This document shows positions 44,655-54,595 of a DNA stretch of 64,000 nt, piece after piece. The first letter of the stretch is position 1, and each line of letters starts with the position of its first letter. Under the pieces are notes generated by a model. It did no database searches. It worked only from the letters and a program-made list of their open reading frames with translations, and had not been told where the DNA came from. The DNA is from an uncultured Curtobacterium sp. (GTDB lineage: Bacteria > Actinomycetota > Actinomycetes > Actinomycetales > Microbacteriaceae): NCBI GenBank assembly GCA_913778205.1, contig CAJYUW010000010.1, forward strand, positions 43,043 through 107,042, in the 5' to 3' direction. A program made the translations under genes and the position numbers.

Positions 44655-46208
44655 CTACTGGTAGTCCGGGTGCGCCCGCAGCCACGCCTGGAACTTGGCG
44701 ACCGCGGCCTCGTGCTCGGCGAACGTGTCCGAGAACACGGTCTGGCCGGTCTCGAGGTCCACCGTCACGAAGTACAGCCACTTGCCCTGCGCCATGTTCG
44801 TTACGGCCTTGATCGCGACGTCGCCCGGGTTGGAGATCGGCGCCGGCGGGAGCCCCTTGTGCACGTAGGTGTTGTACTTGTTCGACGCGTCGCCCCGCTC
44901 GGCGTCGGTCGTCGTGACGCGGTGCGTGTTCCCGGTCCCGTAGGCGACCGTGGCGTCGGACTGCAGCGGCATGTCGACGTCGAGTCGGTTCTGGAACACC
45001 CGGGCGACCTTCGGGTAGTCGGCAGCGAGGCCCGCTTCCTTCTGGACGAGGGACGCGAAGATGATGACGCGCTCCTGGTCCTCGGCCGCCACTCCGGCGG
45101 CGGCCAGGTGCTCCTTCATCGTGTCCACCATCGACTGGAAGTACTGCTTCGCGGTCCATCCCGGGTTGATCGGGTACGTCGCCGGGAAGAGCCAGCCCTC
45201 GAGGGTCGTCACGTTCGCCGGGAGCCCGTACGCGGACACGTCCTTCGCGGCGGCGGACACCTCGGCCTCGGTCAGCCCCGCCTTCGAGACCATGCCGGCC
45301 TCGATGTCCTTGAGCGCGGTGCCCTCGGGGATCACGATGGAGGCCTTGACGGCGTTCCCCGGGTCCTGCAGCGCCGCCAGCGCGGCCTTCGAGCTCATCT
45401 CCTTCTTCAGGGTGTACGAGCCGGGCTGGAACTGCACGTCGGGCGACTGCAGCAGGAGCTTGTAGAAGACCTTCGAGCTCTTCACGACGTCGCTGCGCTG
45501 CAGGGTCTTCGCGACGTCCTCGCCGATGTCGCCCTGCCGGATCGTGATGGTCACCGTGCCGGTCCCGGCGCCGCTGTAGTCGTCGGACCCCTGCGCGCCG
45601 GTGACCGCCGCCACCACCTGCTCCACCTTCGGCGCGATGAACCGGTACCCGGCGACACCGCCGGCGACGACGATCGCCACGATGACGAGCCCGGCGATGA
45701 GCGGGCCGCGTCGACGTGGCGGTCGCGGTGACCGCCCCGGCCTGGAGGCACGGCCTCCCCCGCCACGACCCTCGCCGGCGCCTGCTGCCGCGGCTCGCTC
45801 GACCTCGTCCCGCGGCACCACGTGCTCGCCGGTGAGGAGGGCGGTCACCTCGGGGTGCAGCTCGTCCGCGCTGGTCGCGACGGGCGCGTCGGCGGGCGAC
45901 ACCGGCCGGTCGCGGTCACGACGCGCGCCCGGCGCCGTGCCGTCGTCGAACGCAGCGGGCCGCTCGTCGATCGGTCGCTGCGCAGCCGACGCACCGTCGG
46001 GGTGCACATCACCGTCACCGTCGCGCCGGTCAGCGGGGTGGTCGTCGCGCTCGGGTCCGGCCGCCGCGGATCGTGCAGCCTCGCGCGCCCGCGCTTCACG
46101 GCGGGACAGTGGGCGATCGTCGTCCGACGCGGCGTCGTCGCCGGGCCGTCGCCGTCCGCCGTCGCCGGCGGGCGAGATGATCGCGTTCCAGTCCAGGTCG
46201 TCTGCCAA
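44655..46208 (-). CDS. mltG: endolytic murein transglycosylase MltG
   Basis: Cuts nascent peptidoglycan at the outer membrane-facing side of the cytoplasmic membrane and helps fix glycan length. About 517 residues: a long hydrophilic N-terminus, one membrane helix (about residues 164-183), a LysM-like part and the YceG domain with catalytic Glu in LVQKEAGL near 390, then DMPLQSDATVAYG and LPPAPISNPG. I chose the TTG at 46208 (MADDLDWNA start, AGAGGA upstream). A GTG at 46241 in the same frame, without a clear ribosome-binding site, would add 11 residues. Confidence 0.9.
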   Translation of the reverse strand: MADDLDWNAIISPAGDGGRRRPGDDAASDDDRPLSRREARAREAARSAAAGPERDDHPADRRDGDGDVHPDGASAAQRPIDERPAAFDDGTAPGARRDRDRPVSPADAPVATSADELHPEVTALLTGEHVVPRDEVERAAAAGAGEGRGGGGRASRPGRSPRPPRRRGPLIAGLVIVAIVVAGGVAGYRFIAPKVEQVVAAVTGAQGSDDYSGAGTGTVTITIRQGDIGEDVAKTLQRSDVVKSSKVFYKLLLQSPDVQFQPGSYTLKKEMSSKAALAALQDPGNAVKASIVIPEGTALKDIEAGMVSKAGLTEAEVSAAAKDVSAYGLPANVTTLEGWLFPATYPINPGWTAKQYFQSMVDTMKEHLAAAGVAAEDQERVIIFASLVQKEAGLAADYPKVARVFQNRLDVDMPLQSDATVAYGTGNTHRVTTTDAERGDASNKYNTYVHKGLPPAPISNPGDVAIKAVTNMAQGKWLYFVTVDLETGQTVFSDTFAEHEAAVAKFQAWLRAHPDYQ

Positions 46209-46292
46209 CGGATCCTCTGGTCTCTCGTTCGGGGACTCCACCAGGGCACCGCGACACAGCGGGGCCGGAGCCTGCGCCGCAGGGTCCGTCCG

Positions 46293-46742
46293 TCAGGGGA
46301 GCTCGGCCCCGGGAGGGGCACCGGACGCACGCTCGTGGTCGAGCGCGTGTTGCAGAATGATAACAGCGGCCGCTTGGTCGATCACGGCCCGGGACTTCTT
46401 CGTGTTGCGTCCGGCCTGGTGGAGTCCGCGCTGCGCCGTCACGGTCGACAGCCGCTCGTCCACGAGCCGGACCGGCCGGTGCTCGGCGATGCGAGCGGCG
46501 AACGCGCGCGCGTCCTCGGTCGAGGGGGTGTCGCCGCCGGACATCGACAGCGGCAATCCGACCACGACCTCGAGCACGTCGTACTCGTCCGCGATCGCCA
46601 GGATCCGCCGGACGTCGACGTCGTCCTGACGAGGCACCGTCTCGACCGGCGTCGCGAGCAACCCGTCACGGTCGCACACCGCGACACCGATCCGGGCTCG
46701 GCCGACGTCGACGCCGAGCCGCCGCCCGGGACGGACGGGCAC
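46293..46742 (-). CDS. ruvX: RNase H-fold resolvase RuvX (YqgF)
   Basis: Putative Holliday junction resolvase also involved in 16S rRNA 5' processing. 149 residues. RNase H-fold motifs: RRLGVDVGRARIGVAV (metal Asp), VVGLPLSMSG, and VDERLSTVTAQ, DQAAAVIILQ. GTG at 46742, 2 nt after the alaS stop. Confidence 0.95.
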   Translation of the reverse strand: MPVRPGRRLGVDVGRARIGVAVCDRDGLLATPVETVPRQDDVDVRRILAIADEYDVLEVVVGLPLSMSGGDTPSTEDARAFAARIAEHRPVRLVDERLSTVTAQRGLHQAGRNTKKSRAVIDQAAAVIILQHALDHERASGAPPGAELP

Positions 46743-46744
46743 GC

Positions 46745-49402
46745 TCAGGCCGCCAGGCGGTCGGTCACGGCGCGCAGCGCCGCGGGCAGCGCCGCCGCGT
46801 CGGTCCCGCCGCCCTGGGCGAGGTCCGGCTTGCCGCCGCCACCGCCGCCGAGGACGCCCGCGGCCTCCTTCGCGAGCGGGCCGGCCTGGACGCCGGCCGC
46901 GCGGGCTGCGTCGTTCGTCACGACGATGACCACCGGCTTGCCGTTCACGACCGCGCCGAGGACGACGACCGATGCGCCGTCCCCGAGCTGCGCGCGCACG
47001 CCGGTCGCCAGCGCTCGGAGGTCGTCCGCCGACTGGACGCCGTCGATGGTCTCCGCCACCACGGTCGTCGCACCCACGGTCGACGCCTGTCGTGTGATGG
47101 CCGGGACACGCTGCTGGAGGTTGGCCGACTCGAACTCGGCGATCCGCTTCTGGGCGGTCTTCAGCTCGTCCATGAGCGACTGGATCCGGGTCGGGAGGTC
47201 CTCGCGCGGCGCCTTGAGCGCGCTCGAGAGCTGCGACACGATGGTCCGCTCGACCGCGAGGTCGCGGAAGCCCTCGATGCCCACGAGCGCCTCGACACGG
47301 CGGTTGGTCGAACCGACGCTGGCCTCCCCGACGAGGTTGACGAGCCCGACCTGCGCGCTGGAGCCGACGTGTGTGCCGCCGCAGAGCTCACGCGACCACG
47401 GGCCACCGATGTCGACCATCCGGACCTCGGCGCCGTACTTCTCGCCGAAGAGCGCCTGCGCGCCGAGTTCCTTCGCCTCGGCCAGCGGGAGCACCCGGGT
47501 GGAGACCTCGAGGTCCGAGCGGATCGCGGTGTTCACGACGTCCTCGATCTCGGAACGGGTCTCGAGCGAGACCGGCTGCGACCACGAGAAGTCGAGCCGC
47601 ATGTACCCGGCCTTGTTGTACGAACCCGCCTGCAGCGCCTCCGGGCCGAGGATGTCCCGGAGCGCCGCGTTGACGAGGTGCGTCGCCGAGTGGGCCTGGG
47701 TCGCACCGCGGCGGTACTCGGCGTCGACCACCGTCGTGGCCGCGTCACCGACGCCGACCTCTCCGGACCGGACCTGCACGGTGTGGCTCCACAGGCCGGT
47801 GACCGGGCGCTGGACGTCGAGGACCTCCAGGTCGAAGCCGTTGCCGACGATCGATCCCTGGTCGGCGTCCTGGCCGCCGGACTCCGCGTAGAGGGAGGTC
47901 TCGCCGAGGATCACCTCGGCGATGTCGCCCGCGACCGCGCGGTCGACGCTGACCCCGTCGACGATGATGCCGAGGACGGAGGTCTCGGCCTCGAGCGTGT
48001 CGTACCCGAGGAACGTGGTCTCGCCCTTCGCCCGGAAGGCGCTGTAGACGCTGAGGTCGGCGAGGGCGGTCTTCTTGCTCTTCGCGTCGGCCTTCGCGCG
48101 GGCACGCTGCTCGGACATGAGCGTGTCGAACGCGCCGCGGTCGACCTGGACCCCGGCCTCCTCGGCCATCTCGAGCGTCAGGTCGATCGGGAAGCCGAAC
48201 GTGTCGTGCAGCAGGAACGCGGTGTCGCCGCCGATCGCGGGCTTGCCGTCCGCCTTCGCGCGCTCGACCGCGACGTCGAGGATCGTCGTGCCCTGCGCGA
48301 GCGTGCGGAGGAACGTCTCCTCCTCCGCGTAGGCGATGCGGGCGATGCGGTCGTAGCCCTCGGCGACCTCGGGGTAGGCGTCCTGCATGGCGTCCCGCGA
48401 CGCCGGGAAGAGATCGGGGAACGTCGCGCCCTCGACGCCGAGCAGGCGCATCGCGCGCACCGTGCGGCGCAGGAGCCGACGCAGGATGTAGCCGCGGCCC
48501 TCGTTCGACGGCGAGACGCCGTCGGCGATGAGCATGAGCGCGGAGCGCACGTGGTCGGCGATGACGCGCATCCGGACGTCGTCCTCGTGGTCCGCGCCGT
48601 AGCGACGGCCGGACACCTCCGCGGCCTTGTCGAGGACCGGACGGACCTGGTCGATCTCGTACATGTTGTCGACGCCCTGTTTGATGAACGCGACGCGCTC
48701 GAGGCCCATGCCGGTGTCGATGTTCTTGTTCGGCAGCTCGCCGGTGATCTCGAAGTCGTACTTAGACCGCACGTCGGCGATCTGGTACTGCATGAAGACG
48801 AGGTTCCAGATCTCGACGTAGCGGTCGTCGTCCGTCGCCGGGCCGCCGTCGATGCCGTACGCCGGGCCGCGGTCGAAGAAGATCTCCGAGCACGGGCCGG
48901 CCGGACCGGGCTGCCCGGTCGACCAGTAGTTGGTGTCCTTGCCGAGCCGCTGGATCCGCTCGTCGGGCAGCGACGAGTGCTGCTTCCAGAACGCGATCGC
49001 CTCGTCGTCGTCCTCGTACACCGTGACCCAGAGGTCGTCCGGCGAGAACCCGAGGCCGCCGTCGGACTCCGACGTCGTCAGGAGCTCCCAGGCGTACTGG
49101 ATCGCCTGCTCCTTGAAGTAGTCGCCGAACGAGAAGTTGCCGTTCATCTGGAAGAACGTGCCGTGCCGCGGGGTCTTGCCGACCTCTTCGATGTCGTTCG
49201 TGCGGATGCACTTCTGCACGCTGGTCGCACGGGGGTACGGCGCCGGGACGAGCCCGGTGAGGTACGGGATGAACGGGACCATGCCGGCCACCGTGAACAG
49301 GAGCGACGGGTCGTCCGAGACGAGCGACGCGGACGGGACGACGGTGTGCCCGCGGTCGCCGAAGAACTGGAGCCAACGGCGGCGGATCTCTGCGGTCTGC
49401 AT
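46745..49402 (-). CDS. alaS: alanyl-tRNA synthetase
   Basis: Charges tRNA-Ala and edits mischarged Ser/Gly. 885 residues. Class-II catalytic part (SVQKCIRTNDIEEVG, FQMNGNFSFGDYFK, GMGLERVAF), editing-domain zinc motif HSATHLVNAALRD and CGGTHV (about residue 670), and a Gly-rich C-terminal oligomerisation domain with GGGGGGKPDLAQGGG. ATG at 49402 after AGGAAG. Confidence 0.97.
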   Translation of the reverse strand: MQTAEIRRRWLQFFGDRGHTVVPSASLVSDDPSLLFTVAGMVPFIPYLTGLVPAPYPRATSVQKCIRTNDIEEVGKTPRHGTFFQMNGNFSFGDYFKEQAIQYAWELLTTSESDGGLGFSPDDLWVTVYEDDDEAIAFWKQHSSLPDERIQRLGKDTNYWSTGQPGPAGPCSEIFFDRGPAYGIDGGPATDDDRYVEIWNLVFMQYQIADVRSKYDFEITGELPNKNIDTGMGLERVAFIKQGVDNMYEIDQVRPVLDKAAEVSGRRYGADHEDDVRMRVIADHVRSALMLIADGVSPSNEGRGYILRRLLRRTVRAMRLLGVEGATFPDLFPASRDAMQDAYPEVAEGYDRIARIAYAEEETFLRTLAQGTTILDVAVERAKADGKPAIGGDTAFLLHDTFGFPIDLTLEMAEEAGVQVDRGAFDTLMSEQRARAKADAKSKKTALADLSVYSAFRAKGETTFLGYDTLEAETSVLGIIVDGVSVDRAVAGDIAEVILGETSLYAESGGQDADQGSIVGNGFDLEVLDVQRPVTGLWSHTVQVRSGEVGVGDAATTVVDAEYRRGATQAHSATHLVNAALRDILGPEALQAGSYNKAGYMRLDFSWSQPVSLETRSEIEDVVNTAIRSDLEVSTRVLPLAEAKELGAQALFGEKYGAEVRMVDIGGPWSRELCGGTHVGSSAQVGLVNLVGEASVGSTNRRVEALVGIEGFRDLAVERTIVSQLSSALKAPREDLPTRIQSLMDELKTAQKRIAEFESANLQQRVPAITRQASTVGATTVVAETIDGVQSADDLRALATGVRAQLGDGASVVVLGAVVNGKPVVIVVTNDAARAAGVQAGPLAKEAAGVLGGGGGGKPDLAQGGGTDAAALPAALRAVTDRLAA

Positions 49403-49464
49403 GGTGCTTCCTGGTTTCAGGTCGAGTGCGTGGGAGGAGGACGTCCGTCGGTCGGTGACCGCGC

Positions 49465-49647
49465 TCAGACGTCGGTGCGGAGCTCGGCGTCGCGGGACTT
49501 GTACCCGTCGGCCACGGCGTCCGCGAAGGCCTTCGTCCGCGCGTTCACGTCGGCGAAGAAGCGCGCGCCGCCGGGGGTGTTCGCGACCTGGTGCGCGACG
49601 GCGAACCCGATGACGACGCCGACGGCGACGAAGAACAGCTGCTTCAC
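49465..49647 (-). CDS. small membrane protein between rpsD and alaS
   Basis: 60 residues with an N-terminal hydrophobic helix (residues ~3-20) and a charged tail. Not firmly recognised. Its place between rpsD and alaS and its shape resemble the DUF6167-type proteins seen there in other actinobacteria, which is a weak inference. GTG at 49647 with GGGAGAGG upstream. Confidence 0.7.
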   Translation of the reverse strand: MKQLFFVAVGVVIGFAVAHQVANTPGGARFFADVNARTKAFADAVADGYKSRDAELRTDV

Positions 49648-49718
49648 GGTGCCTCTCCCTCTCGCGTGCGTGGTGTGCACGCCCGACAAGCTTAGTGGCG
49701 GTGCTGAGCGGGAACACG

Positions 49719-49758
49719 GAACGGCGGGCCGCCCTCGCAAGAGGACGACCCGCCGTTC
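49719..49758 (-). terminator. rpsD terminator hairpin
   Basis: 18-bp stem (49719-49736 with 49741-49758), two G-U pairs, tetraloop, 16 nt past the rpsD stop. The G-U pairs form only in the minus-strand RNA, fitting a terminator for rpsD. Confidence 0.8.
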
Positions 49759-49774
49759 GTGGGTGATCAGGAGA

Positions 49775-50404
49775 TCAGCGCGCTGCGTAGTACTCGACGA
49801 CGAGCTGCACTTCACAGGTCACGGGGACCTCGGCGCGCTTCGGGCGACGCACGAGGCGGGCCTGCAGCTTGTCGATCTCGACCTCGAGGTAGCCCGGGAC
49901 CTTCGGCAGGACTTCCTGGTGCCCACCGGCGGCGGCGACCTGGAACGGCTCGAGGGACTCGGAGCGCTGCTTCACGTGGATGAGCTGCCCCTCCTTCACG
50001 CGGAAGGACGGACGGTCGACGAGCTTGCCGTCGACGAGGATGTGGCGGTGCACGATCATCTGGCGGGCCTGCGCCGTGGTGCGGGCGAAGCCGGCACGGA
50101 GGACGAGGGCGTCGAGGCGCTGCTCGAGGAGCTCGACCAGGTTCTCACCGGTCAGGCCCTTCGTCTTGCGGGCCTCTTCGAAGACGATGCGGAGCTGCTT
50201 CTCGCGGATGCCGTACTGGGCGCGCAGACGCTGCTTCTCACGGAGGCGGACGGCGTAGTCGCTGTCCGCACGACGGCGGGTACGGCCGTGCTCACCGGGG
50301 CCGTAGGGGCGCTTCTCGAGGTAGCGGGCCGCCTTCGGGGTCAGCGGGATGCCGAGCGCGCGGGAGAGGCGGGTCTTGCTACGGGAGCGGGACTTGGTAG
50401 ACAC
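49775..50404 (-). CDS. rpsD: 30S ribosomal protein S4
   Basis: Primary 16S rRNA-binding protein. 209 residues from the GTG at 50404, with AAGGAC upstream. S4 RNA-binding domain: RLDALVLRAGFARTTAQARQMIVHRHILVDG; early YLEKRPYGPGEHG. A longer upstream frame is unsupported. Stands alone rather than in the alpha operon, as is usual in actinobacteria. Confidence 0.97.
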   Translation of the reverse strand: MSTKSRSRSKTRLSRALGIPLTPKAARYLEKRPYGPGEHGRTRRRADSDYAVRLREKQRLRAQYGIREKQLRIVFEEARKTKGLTGENLVELLEQRLDALVLRAGFARTTAQARQMIVHRHILVDGKLVDRPSFRVKEGQLIHVKQRSESLEPFQVAAAGGHQEVLPKVPGYLEVEIDKLQARLVRRPKRAEVPVTCEVQLVVEYYAAR

Positions 50405-50534
50405 AGGGTCCTTTTCTGTACTGAACTGAACGGATCGCGGGCCCCGGCGCACGCATGCACCGACGAACCCCGCGAAGGGATCCAGAGGGATGAGCCTGTG
50501 GGATCGGACGGCTACAGTCCGAACCTCTGTCCCC

Positions 50535-50552
50535 GTGCCACTGCTGTGGCAC
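50535..50552. terminator. small hairpin between rarA and rpsD
   Basis: GTGCCAC (50535-50541) pairs with GTGGCAC (50546-50552) around TGCT, 75 nt past the rarA stop and 130 nt before rpsD. Weak terminator or rpsD leader element. Confidence 0.4.
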
Positions 50553-50626
50553 TCTGTCCTCGACGCAGCCGCACGCGAGGACCAGGACGTAGGCCCGTCA
50601 ACGATAGCAGCAAGTCGCCGTCGGGA

Positions 50627-52000
50627 CTACTCGCCGCGCGTGATCCTCCGGAGGCGTTCGAGGCGCGGGCCGACCTCACGCTCGTACCCGTTGGTCGTCG
50701 GCGTGTAGTACTCCGTGCCCTCGAGTGCGTCGGGCAGGTACTGCTGCTGGGCGACCCCGTGCTCGGCGTCGTGGGAGTAGACGTAGCCCTTGCCGTGCCC
50801 GAGCCGCTTCGCGCCGGGGTAGTGGGCGTCGCGGAGGTGCGTCGGTACGACCCCCATCCGCCCCGCCTTGACGTCCGCGATCGCCTGGTTGACGCCGTTG
50901 TACGACGCGTTCGACTTCGGCGCGGTCGCGAGGTACACGACGGCCTCGGCCAGGGGTATGCGCCCCTCCGGCATGCCGATGAGCTGGACCGCCTGCGCCG
51001 CGGCCACCGCGATCGGGAGTGCCTGGGGGTCCGCCATGCCGATGTCCTCGGAGGCCGAGATGATGATGCGCCTGGCGATGAACCGGGGGTCCTCGCCGGC
51101 CTCGATCATGCGGGCGAGGTAGTGCAGCGCGGCGTCGACGTCGCTCCCCCGCACGGACTTGATGAAGGCGCTGATGACGTCGTAGTGCTCGTCGCCCTGC
51201 CGGTCGTAGCGCAGCAGCGCGCGGTCCACGGCGGCCGCCACGGTGTCGGCGTCCACCACCGGCACGGTGTCGTCGTCCTCCTCCTGGGCGGCCGCCGCCG
51301 ACGCCGCGGCGGCCTCGAGCGCCGTCAGGGCACGACGCGCGTCCCCGGAGGCCAGGCGCACGATCGCGGCCCGGGCCTCGTCCCCGAGGACCACCGCACC
51401 GCCGAGGCCGCGCGGGTCCTCCACCGCGCGGTCGACGAGCATGCCGAGGTCGCCGTCGGTGAGCGGCTTGAGCGTGAGCAGGAGCGAGCGGGACAGCAGC
51501 GGCGAGATCACCGAGAACGACGGGTTCTCGGTCGTCGCCGCGATGAGGATCACCCACCCGTTCTCGACTCCAGGGAGCAGGGCGTCCTGCTGCGCCTTGC
51601 TGAACCGGTGGATCTCGTCGAGGAAGAGGACGGTCGTCGACCCGTAGAGGTCGCGGTGCGCGAGCGCCCGCTCCATCACCTCTCGAACGTCCTTCACGCC
51701 GGCGGTCACGGCGGACAGCTCGACGAACTCACGACCGGACTGCCGGGCGATCGCCTGCGCGAGGGTGGTCTTGCCGGTGCCGGGCGGCCCCCAGAGGATG
51801 ACCGAGACGCCGCCGGGGTTCTCCCGCGCGCCGGTCGCGAGCTGCACGAGCGGCGACCCGCGGCCGAGCAGGTGCTGCTGGCCGGCGACCTCGTCGAGCG
51901 AGGTGGGCCGCATCCGCACCGCGAGCGGCACGGAACCCTGGGCGAGCCCGGCCCGCCCACCCGTGGTGGGCGCGTTGATGCCCGAACGGTCCGTCGCCAT
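50627..52000 (-). CDS. rarA: replication-associated recombination protein A
   Basis: AAA+ clamp-loader-like ATPase acting at stalled replication forks (also MgsA). 457 residues. Walker [10 protein letters not shown] near residue 75, Walker [19 protein letters not shown], sensor ATTENPSF, and C-terminal DHMDAP-type tetramerisation region [17 protein letters not shown] at 52000 is supported by a TAGGCT box 7 nt upstream (leaderless). Confidence 0.96.
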   Translation of the reverse strand: MATDRSGINAPTTGGRAGLAQGSVPLAVRMRPTSLDEVAGQQHLLGRGSPLVQLATGARENPGGVSVILWGPPGTGKTTLAQAIARQSGREFVELSAVTAGVKDVREVMERALAHRDLYGSTTVLFLDEIHRFSKAQQDALLPGVENGWVILIAATTENPSFSVISPLLSRSLLLTLKPLTDGDLGMLVDRAVEDPRGLGGAVVLGDEARAAIVRLASGDARRALTALEAAAASAAAAQEEDDDTVPVVDADTVAAAVDRALLRYDRQGDEHYDVISAFIKSVRGSDVDAALHYLARMIEAGEDPRFIARRIIISASEDIGMADPQALPIAVAAAQAVQLIGMPEGRIPLAEAVVYLATAPKSNASYNGVNQAIADVKAGRMGVVPTHLRDAHYPGAKRLGHGKGYVYSHDAEHGVAQQQYLPDALEGTEYYTPTTNGYEREVGPRLERLRRITRGE

Positions 52001-52007
52001 GGGATCC

Positions 52008-52013
52008 AGCCTA
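52008..52013 (-). promoter_or_regulatory. leaderless -10 box of rarA
   Basis: TAGGCT on minus, 7 nt before the rarA ATG. Confidence 0.6.
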
Positions 52014-52040
52014 GGCGTCGCCACCGACAGCACCCGTCAC

Positions 52041-52084
52041 CGGCCTGGAGGCACGGTGCGGACCCGCCCCGTGCCTCCAGGCCG
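52041..52084. repeat. 16-bp palindrome in divergent rarA / cyclophilin gap
   Basis: Perfect 16-bp arms (52041-52056 with 52069-52084) with core CTGGAGGCACGG. Located upstream of two divergent genes, so it cannot be ending either of them. Member of the dispersed GGAGGC palindrome family. Confidence 0.8.
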
Positions 52085-52102
52085 ACGGCGGTGCCGGTCC
52101 GC

Positions 52103-52108
52103 TACGCT
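52103..52108 (+). promoter_or_regulatory. possible -10 box of the cyclophilin gene
   Basis: TACGCT 37 nt before the GTG at 52145. No clear -35. Confidence 0.4.
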
Positions 52109-52144
52109 CGTCGCACAGTCGAGACGAGAGGCCCGATCAGCACC

Positions 52145-52951
52145 GTGGCACCGAAGAACCAGGCGCGTGACAACCGCGAGGCGCGTGAGCGCCTCCGTCT
52201 CTACCAGGCCCGCCGGGGCGTGCACGACCGGCAGCGTCGCCGACGCGTGCGGGACAACCTGGTCGGCGCGGTGGTCCTGGTCGTCGTGGCCGCCCTCGCG
52301 ACCGGGTCGCAGCTCGCGTTCGCGGGTGCCCAGGGCTCCGGGAAGGCGGACGCGAGCGCCTCGGCCACCGCGACGCCGACGCCGAGCGCGACCGCGGCGA
52401 ACACCGGGAAGGTGCCGAGCAGGTCCATCGCGAAGGACTCCACCTGGACCGGCACGCTGACGCTCAACAAGGACGTGCGGCTCGGCATCGAGCTCGACGG
52501 GCAGAAGGCCCCCCAGGCGGCCAGCGTCGAGATCCAGCTCATCAAGGAGCGGTTCTACCAGGGCACCACGTGCCACCGGCTCGCGGACAGCACGGGGCTG
52601 CAGTTCCTGCAGTGCGGTTCGGCGAACGGGGACGGCACCGGCGACGCCGGCTTCCAGTACGGCCCGCTCGAGAACGTGCCGAGCGACGGCCAGTACGCGA
52701 AGGGCACGATCGCGATCGCCAGGAGCTCCTCCCCCTACTCGCAGTCCACGCAGTTCTTCATCGTGACCGGGGACACCACCCTCGACGGCTCGACGGGCGG
52801 CTACACCGTCGTCGGCAAGGTCACGAGCGGCCTCTCCGACCTCGTGTCGAAGATCACGTCGAAGGGCATCTCGGACCCCGGCAGCGACGGCACCGGCGAG
52901 CCGAAGGTGACGACCACGATCACCGGCGCGACCATCGAGCGCGAGCAGTAG
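52145..52951 (+). CDS. membrane-anchored peptidyl-prolyl isomerase (cyclophilin)
   Basis: Cyclophilin-type proline isomerase, probably acting on the outside of the membrane. 268 residues: basic N-terminus, one membrane helix (about residues 40-62), a Thr/Ala/Ser-rich linker, then the cyclophilin domain with YQGTTCHRL, GSANGDGTG and STQFFIVTGD. GTG at 52145. First of two plus-strand genes with the DUF349 protein. Confidence 0.93.
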   Translation: MAPKNQARDNREARERLRLYQARRGVHDRQRRRRVRDNLVGAVVLVVVAALATGSQLAFAGAQGSGKADASASATATPTPSATAANTGKVPSRSIAKDSTWTGTLTLNKDVRLGIELDGQKAPQAASVEIQLIKERFYQGTTCHRLADSTGLQFLQCGSANGDGTGDAGFQYGPLENVPSDGQYAKGTIAIARSSSPYSQSTQFFIVTGDTTLDGSTGGYTVVGKVTSGLSDLVSKITSKGISDPGSDGTGEPKVTTTITGATIEREQ

Positions 52952-53064
52952 TCCACAACCCGTCGTCCCCGGCCGTCCCCGCGGCCCTTCCGTGCAATAG
53001 GCTGACGACCTGACCGTGCCGACGGGGACGTCGGCGATGCACGACCACGATCGAGGCGAGACCT

Positions 53065-54297
53065 GTGGGATCTGACGAAGCAACGACCTGGGGGCGGGTC
53101 GACGAGAACGGGACGGTGTACGTCCGGTACGGCGACGGCGAGCGAGCCGTCGGCGAGTACCCGGACGCCACCGCTGACGAGGCCCTCGCCTACTTCTCCC
53201 GGAAGTACGCCGACCTCGAGGGCCAGGTGAAGATCGCCGAGCAGCGCGTCCAGCGCGGCGCCTCCGCGAACGACGTCTCCCGGACCGTCGCGCACCTCCG
53301 CGAGCAGCTGACCGACGCGCGGGTCGTCGGCGACCTCAAGTCCCTCGAGGACCGTGTGTCGGCGCTGTCCGACCAGGTCGGCTCGCTCACCAAGGAGCAG
53401 GCCGAGCAGGCACAGCAGGCACTGACCGAGGCGCTCGCGTACCGCACGGCGCTGGTCGAGGAGGCCGAGGGCCTCGCCGCGGTCGACCCCGCACGCGCGC
53501 AGTGGAAGCAGATCACCGCGCAGCTCGACGACGTCTTCGCCCGCTGGCAACAGCACCAGCACGACGGGCCGCGGATCCCCAAGAACGAGGCGAACGAGCT
53601 CTGGAAGCGGTTCCGGTCCGCCCGCTCGACCGTCGACCAGCACCGTCGCGCGTTCTACTCGGAGCTCGACGCGCAGCACCGCGACGCCCGCAGCCGCAAG
53701 CAGGACCTCGTGGCGCAGGCCGAGGCGCTCGCGCCCCGCGGCTCCGACGCCATCCCCGCCTACCGGCAGCTGCTCGACGACTGGAAGCGTGCCGGCCGGG
53801 CCGGCAAGCGCCACGACGACGCGCTCTGGGCCCGGTTCAAGGCCGCGGGCGATGTGCTGTTCGAGCAGCGTCACGCCGAGGCCGCGGTCGAGAACGAGGA
53901 GTTCTCCGCGAACCTCGAGGCGAAGCAGGCCCTCCTGACCGAGGCCGAACCGCTGCTGCAGGAGACCGACCGCGTCGCGGCTCGCCGGACCCTCACGGGC
54001 ATCCAGCGCCGGTGGGACGAGATCGGCAAGGTCCCCCGCGGTGACGTCCGGCGAATCGAGGACCGACTGCGGCAGGTCGAGGACCACGTGCGGAGCCTCG
54101 AGGACGCACACTGGAAGGCGTCGGACCCGGAGCGGAAGGCCCGCCAGACCGGACTCGCCAGCCAACTCGAGGACGCCATCGGCAAGCTCGAGTCGGAGCT
54201 CGCCGCGGCCGAGGAGTCCGGCGACGCCCGCAAGATCAAGGACGCCCGAGAGGCACTCGACGCCAGGAAGATCTGGCTCGACGCGCTCGGCGGCTGA
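53065..54297 (+). CDS. DUF349 repeat protein
   Basis: 410 residues, mostly alpha-helical and highly charged, with three DUF349 repeats visible by the recurring W-K/R pattern: AQWKQITAQLDDVFARWQ, LLDDWKRAGRAGKRHDDALW and RRWDEIGKVPRGDV. Function unknown; relatives sit beside relA and cyclophilin genes. GTG at 53065 with GAGGCGAG upstream. Ends at a strong terminator. Confidence 0.92.
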   Translation: MGSDEATTWGRVDENGTVYVRYGDGERAVGEYPDATADEALAYFSRKYADLEGQVKIAEQRVQRGASANDVSRTVAHLREQLTDARVVGDLKSLEDRVSALSDQVGSLTKEQAEQAQQALTEALAYRTALVEEAEGLAAVDPARAQWKQITAQLDDVFARWQQHQHDGPRIPKNEANELWKRFRSARSTVDQHRRAFYSELDAQHRDARSRKQDLVAQAEALAPRGSDAIPAYRQLLDDWKRAGRAGKRHDDALWARFKAAGDVLFEQRHAEAAVENEEFSANLEAKQALLTEAEPLLQETDRVAARRTLTGIQRRWDEIGKVPRGDVRRIEDRLRQVEDHVRSLEDAHWKASDPERKARQTGLASQLEDAIGKLESELAAAEESGDARKIKDAREALDARKIWLDALGG

Positions 54298-54313
54298 GTC
54301 CGGGAACCTCCAA

Positions 54314-54345
54314 GACGCCCCGCGACCGATCGGTCGCGGGGCGTC
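54314..54345 (+). terminator. terminator of the DUF349 gene
   Basis: A perfect 32-nt palindrome (16-bp arms) 17 nt past the DUF349 stop. Confidence 0.85.
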
Positions 54346-54561
54346 CTGCATTCGCACGCCGTCCGCCGCCTGCCGCGAGCACGCGGTGGGCCGCGCGCCG
54401 CGAGCTCGAACGGCGTCCGTGTCGCGAGTGCCCTGCGACCCGCGGCGTCCGTGTTGGCGCGTGGCGTGCACCACGCGGGCGGCAGCCGCGCCTGCTCTCC
54501 CGCCAGCACTGCCGCGAGGGCGACAGAACCGACGGCCGGACGTGCGCCGATCTGTCGCGCT

Positions 54562-54595
54562 CGCGAGAGCGACACCGCGATCTGTCGCTCTCGCG
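54562..54595 (-). terminator. hairpin after ribF
   Basis: Perfect 13-bp stem CGCGAGAGCGACA / TGTCGCTCTCGCG with 8-nt loop, 50 nt past the ribF stop. CGATCTGTCGC is also directly repeated here. Confidence 0.65.

Noticed and set aside
47369..52144. Very long plus-strand open frame leading into the cyclophilin
   Set aside because: Antisense to alaS, rpsD and rarA. Only the part from 52145 encodes a recognisable protein.
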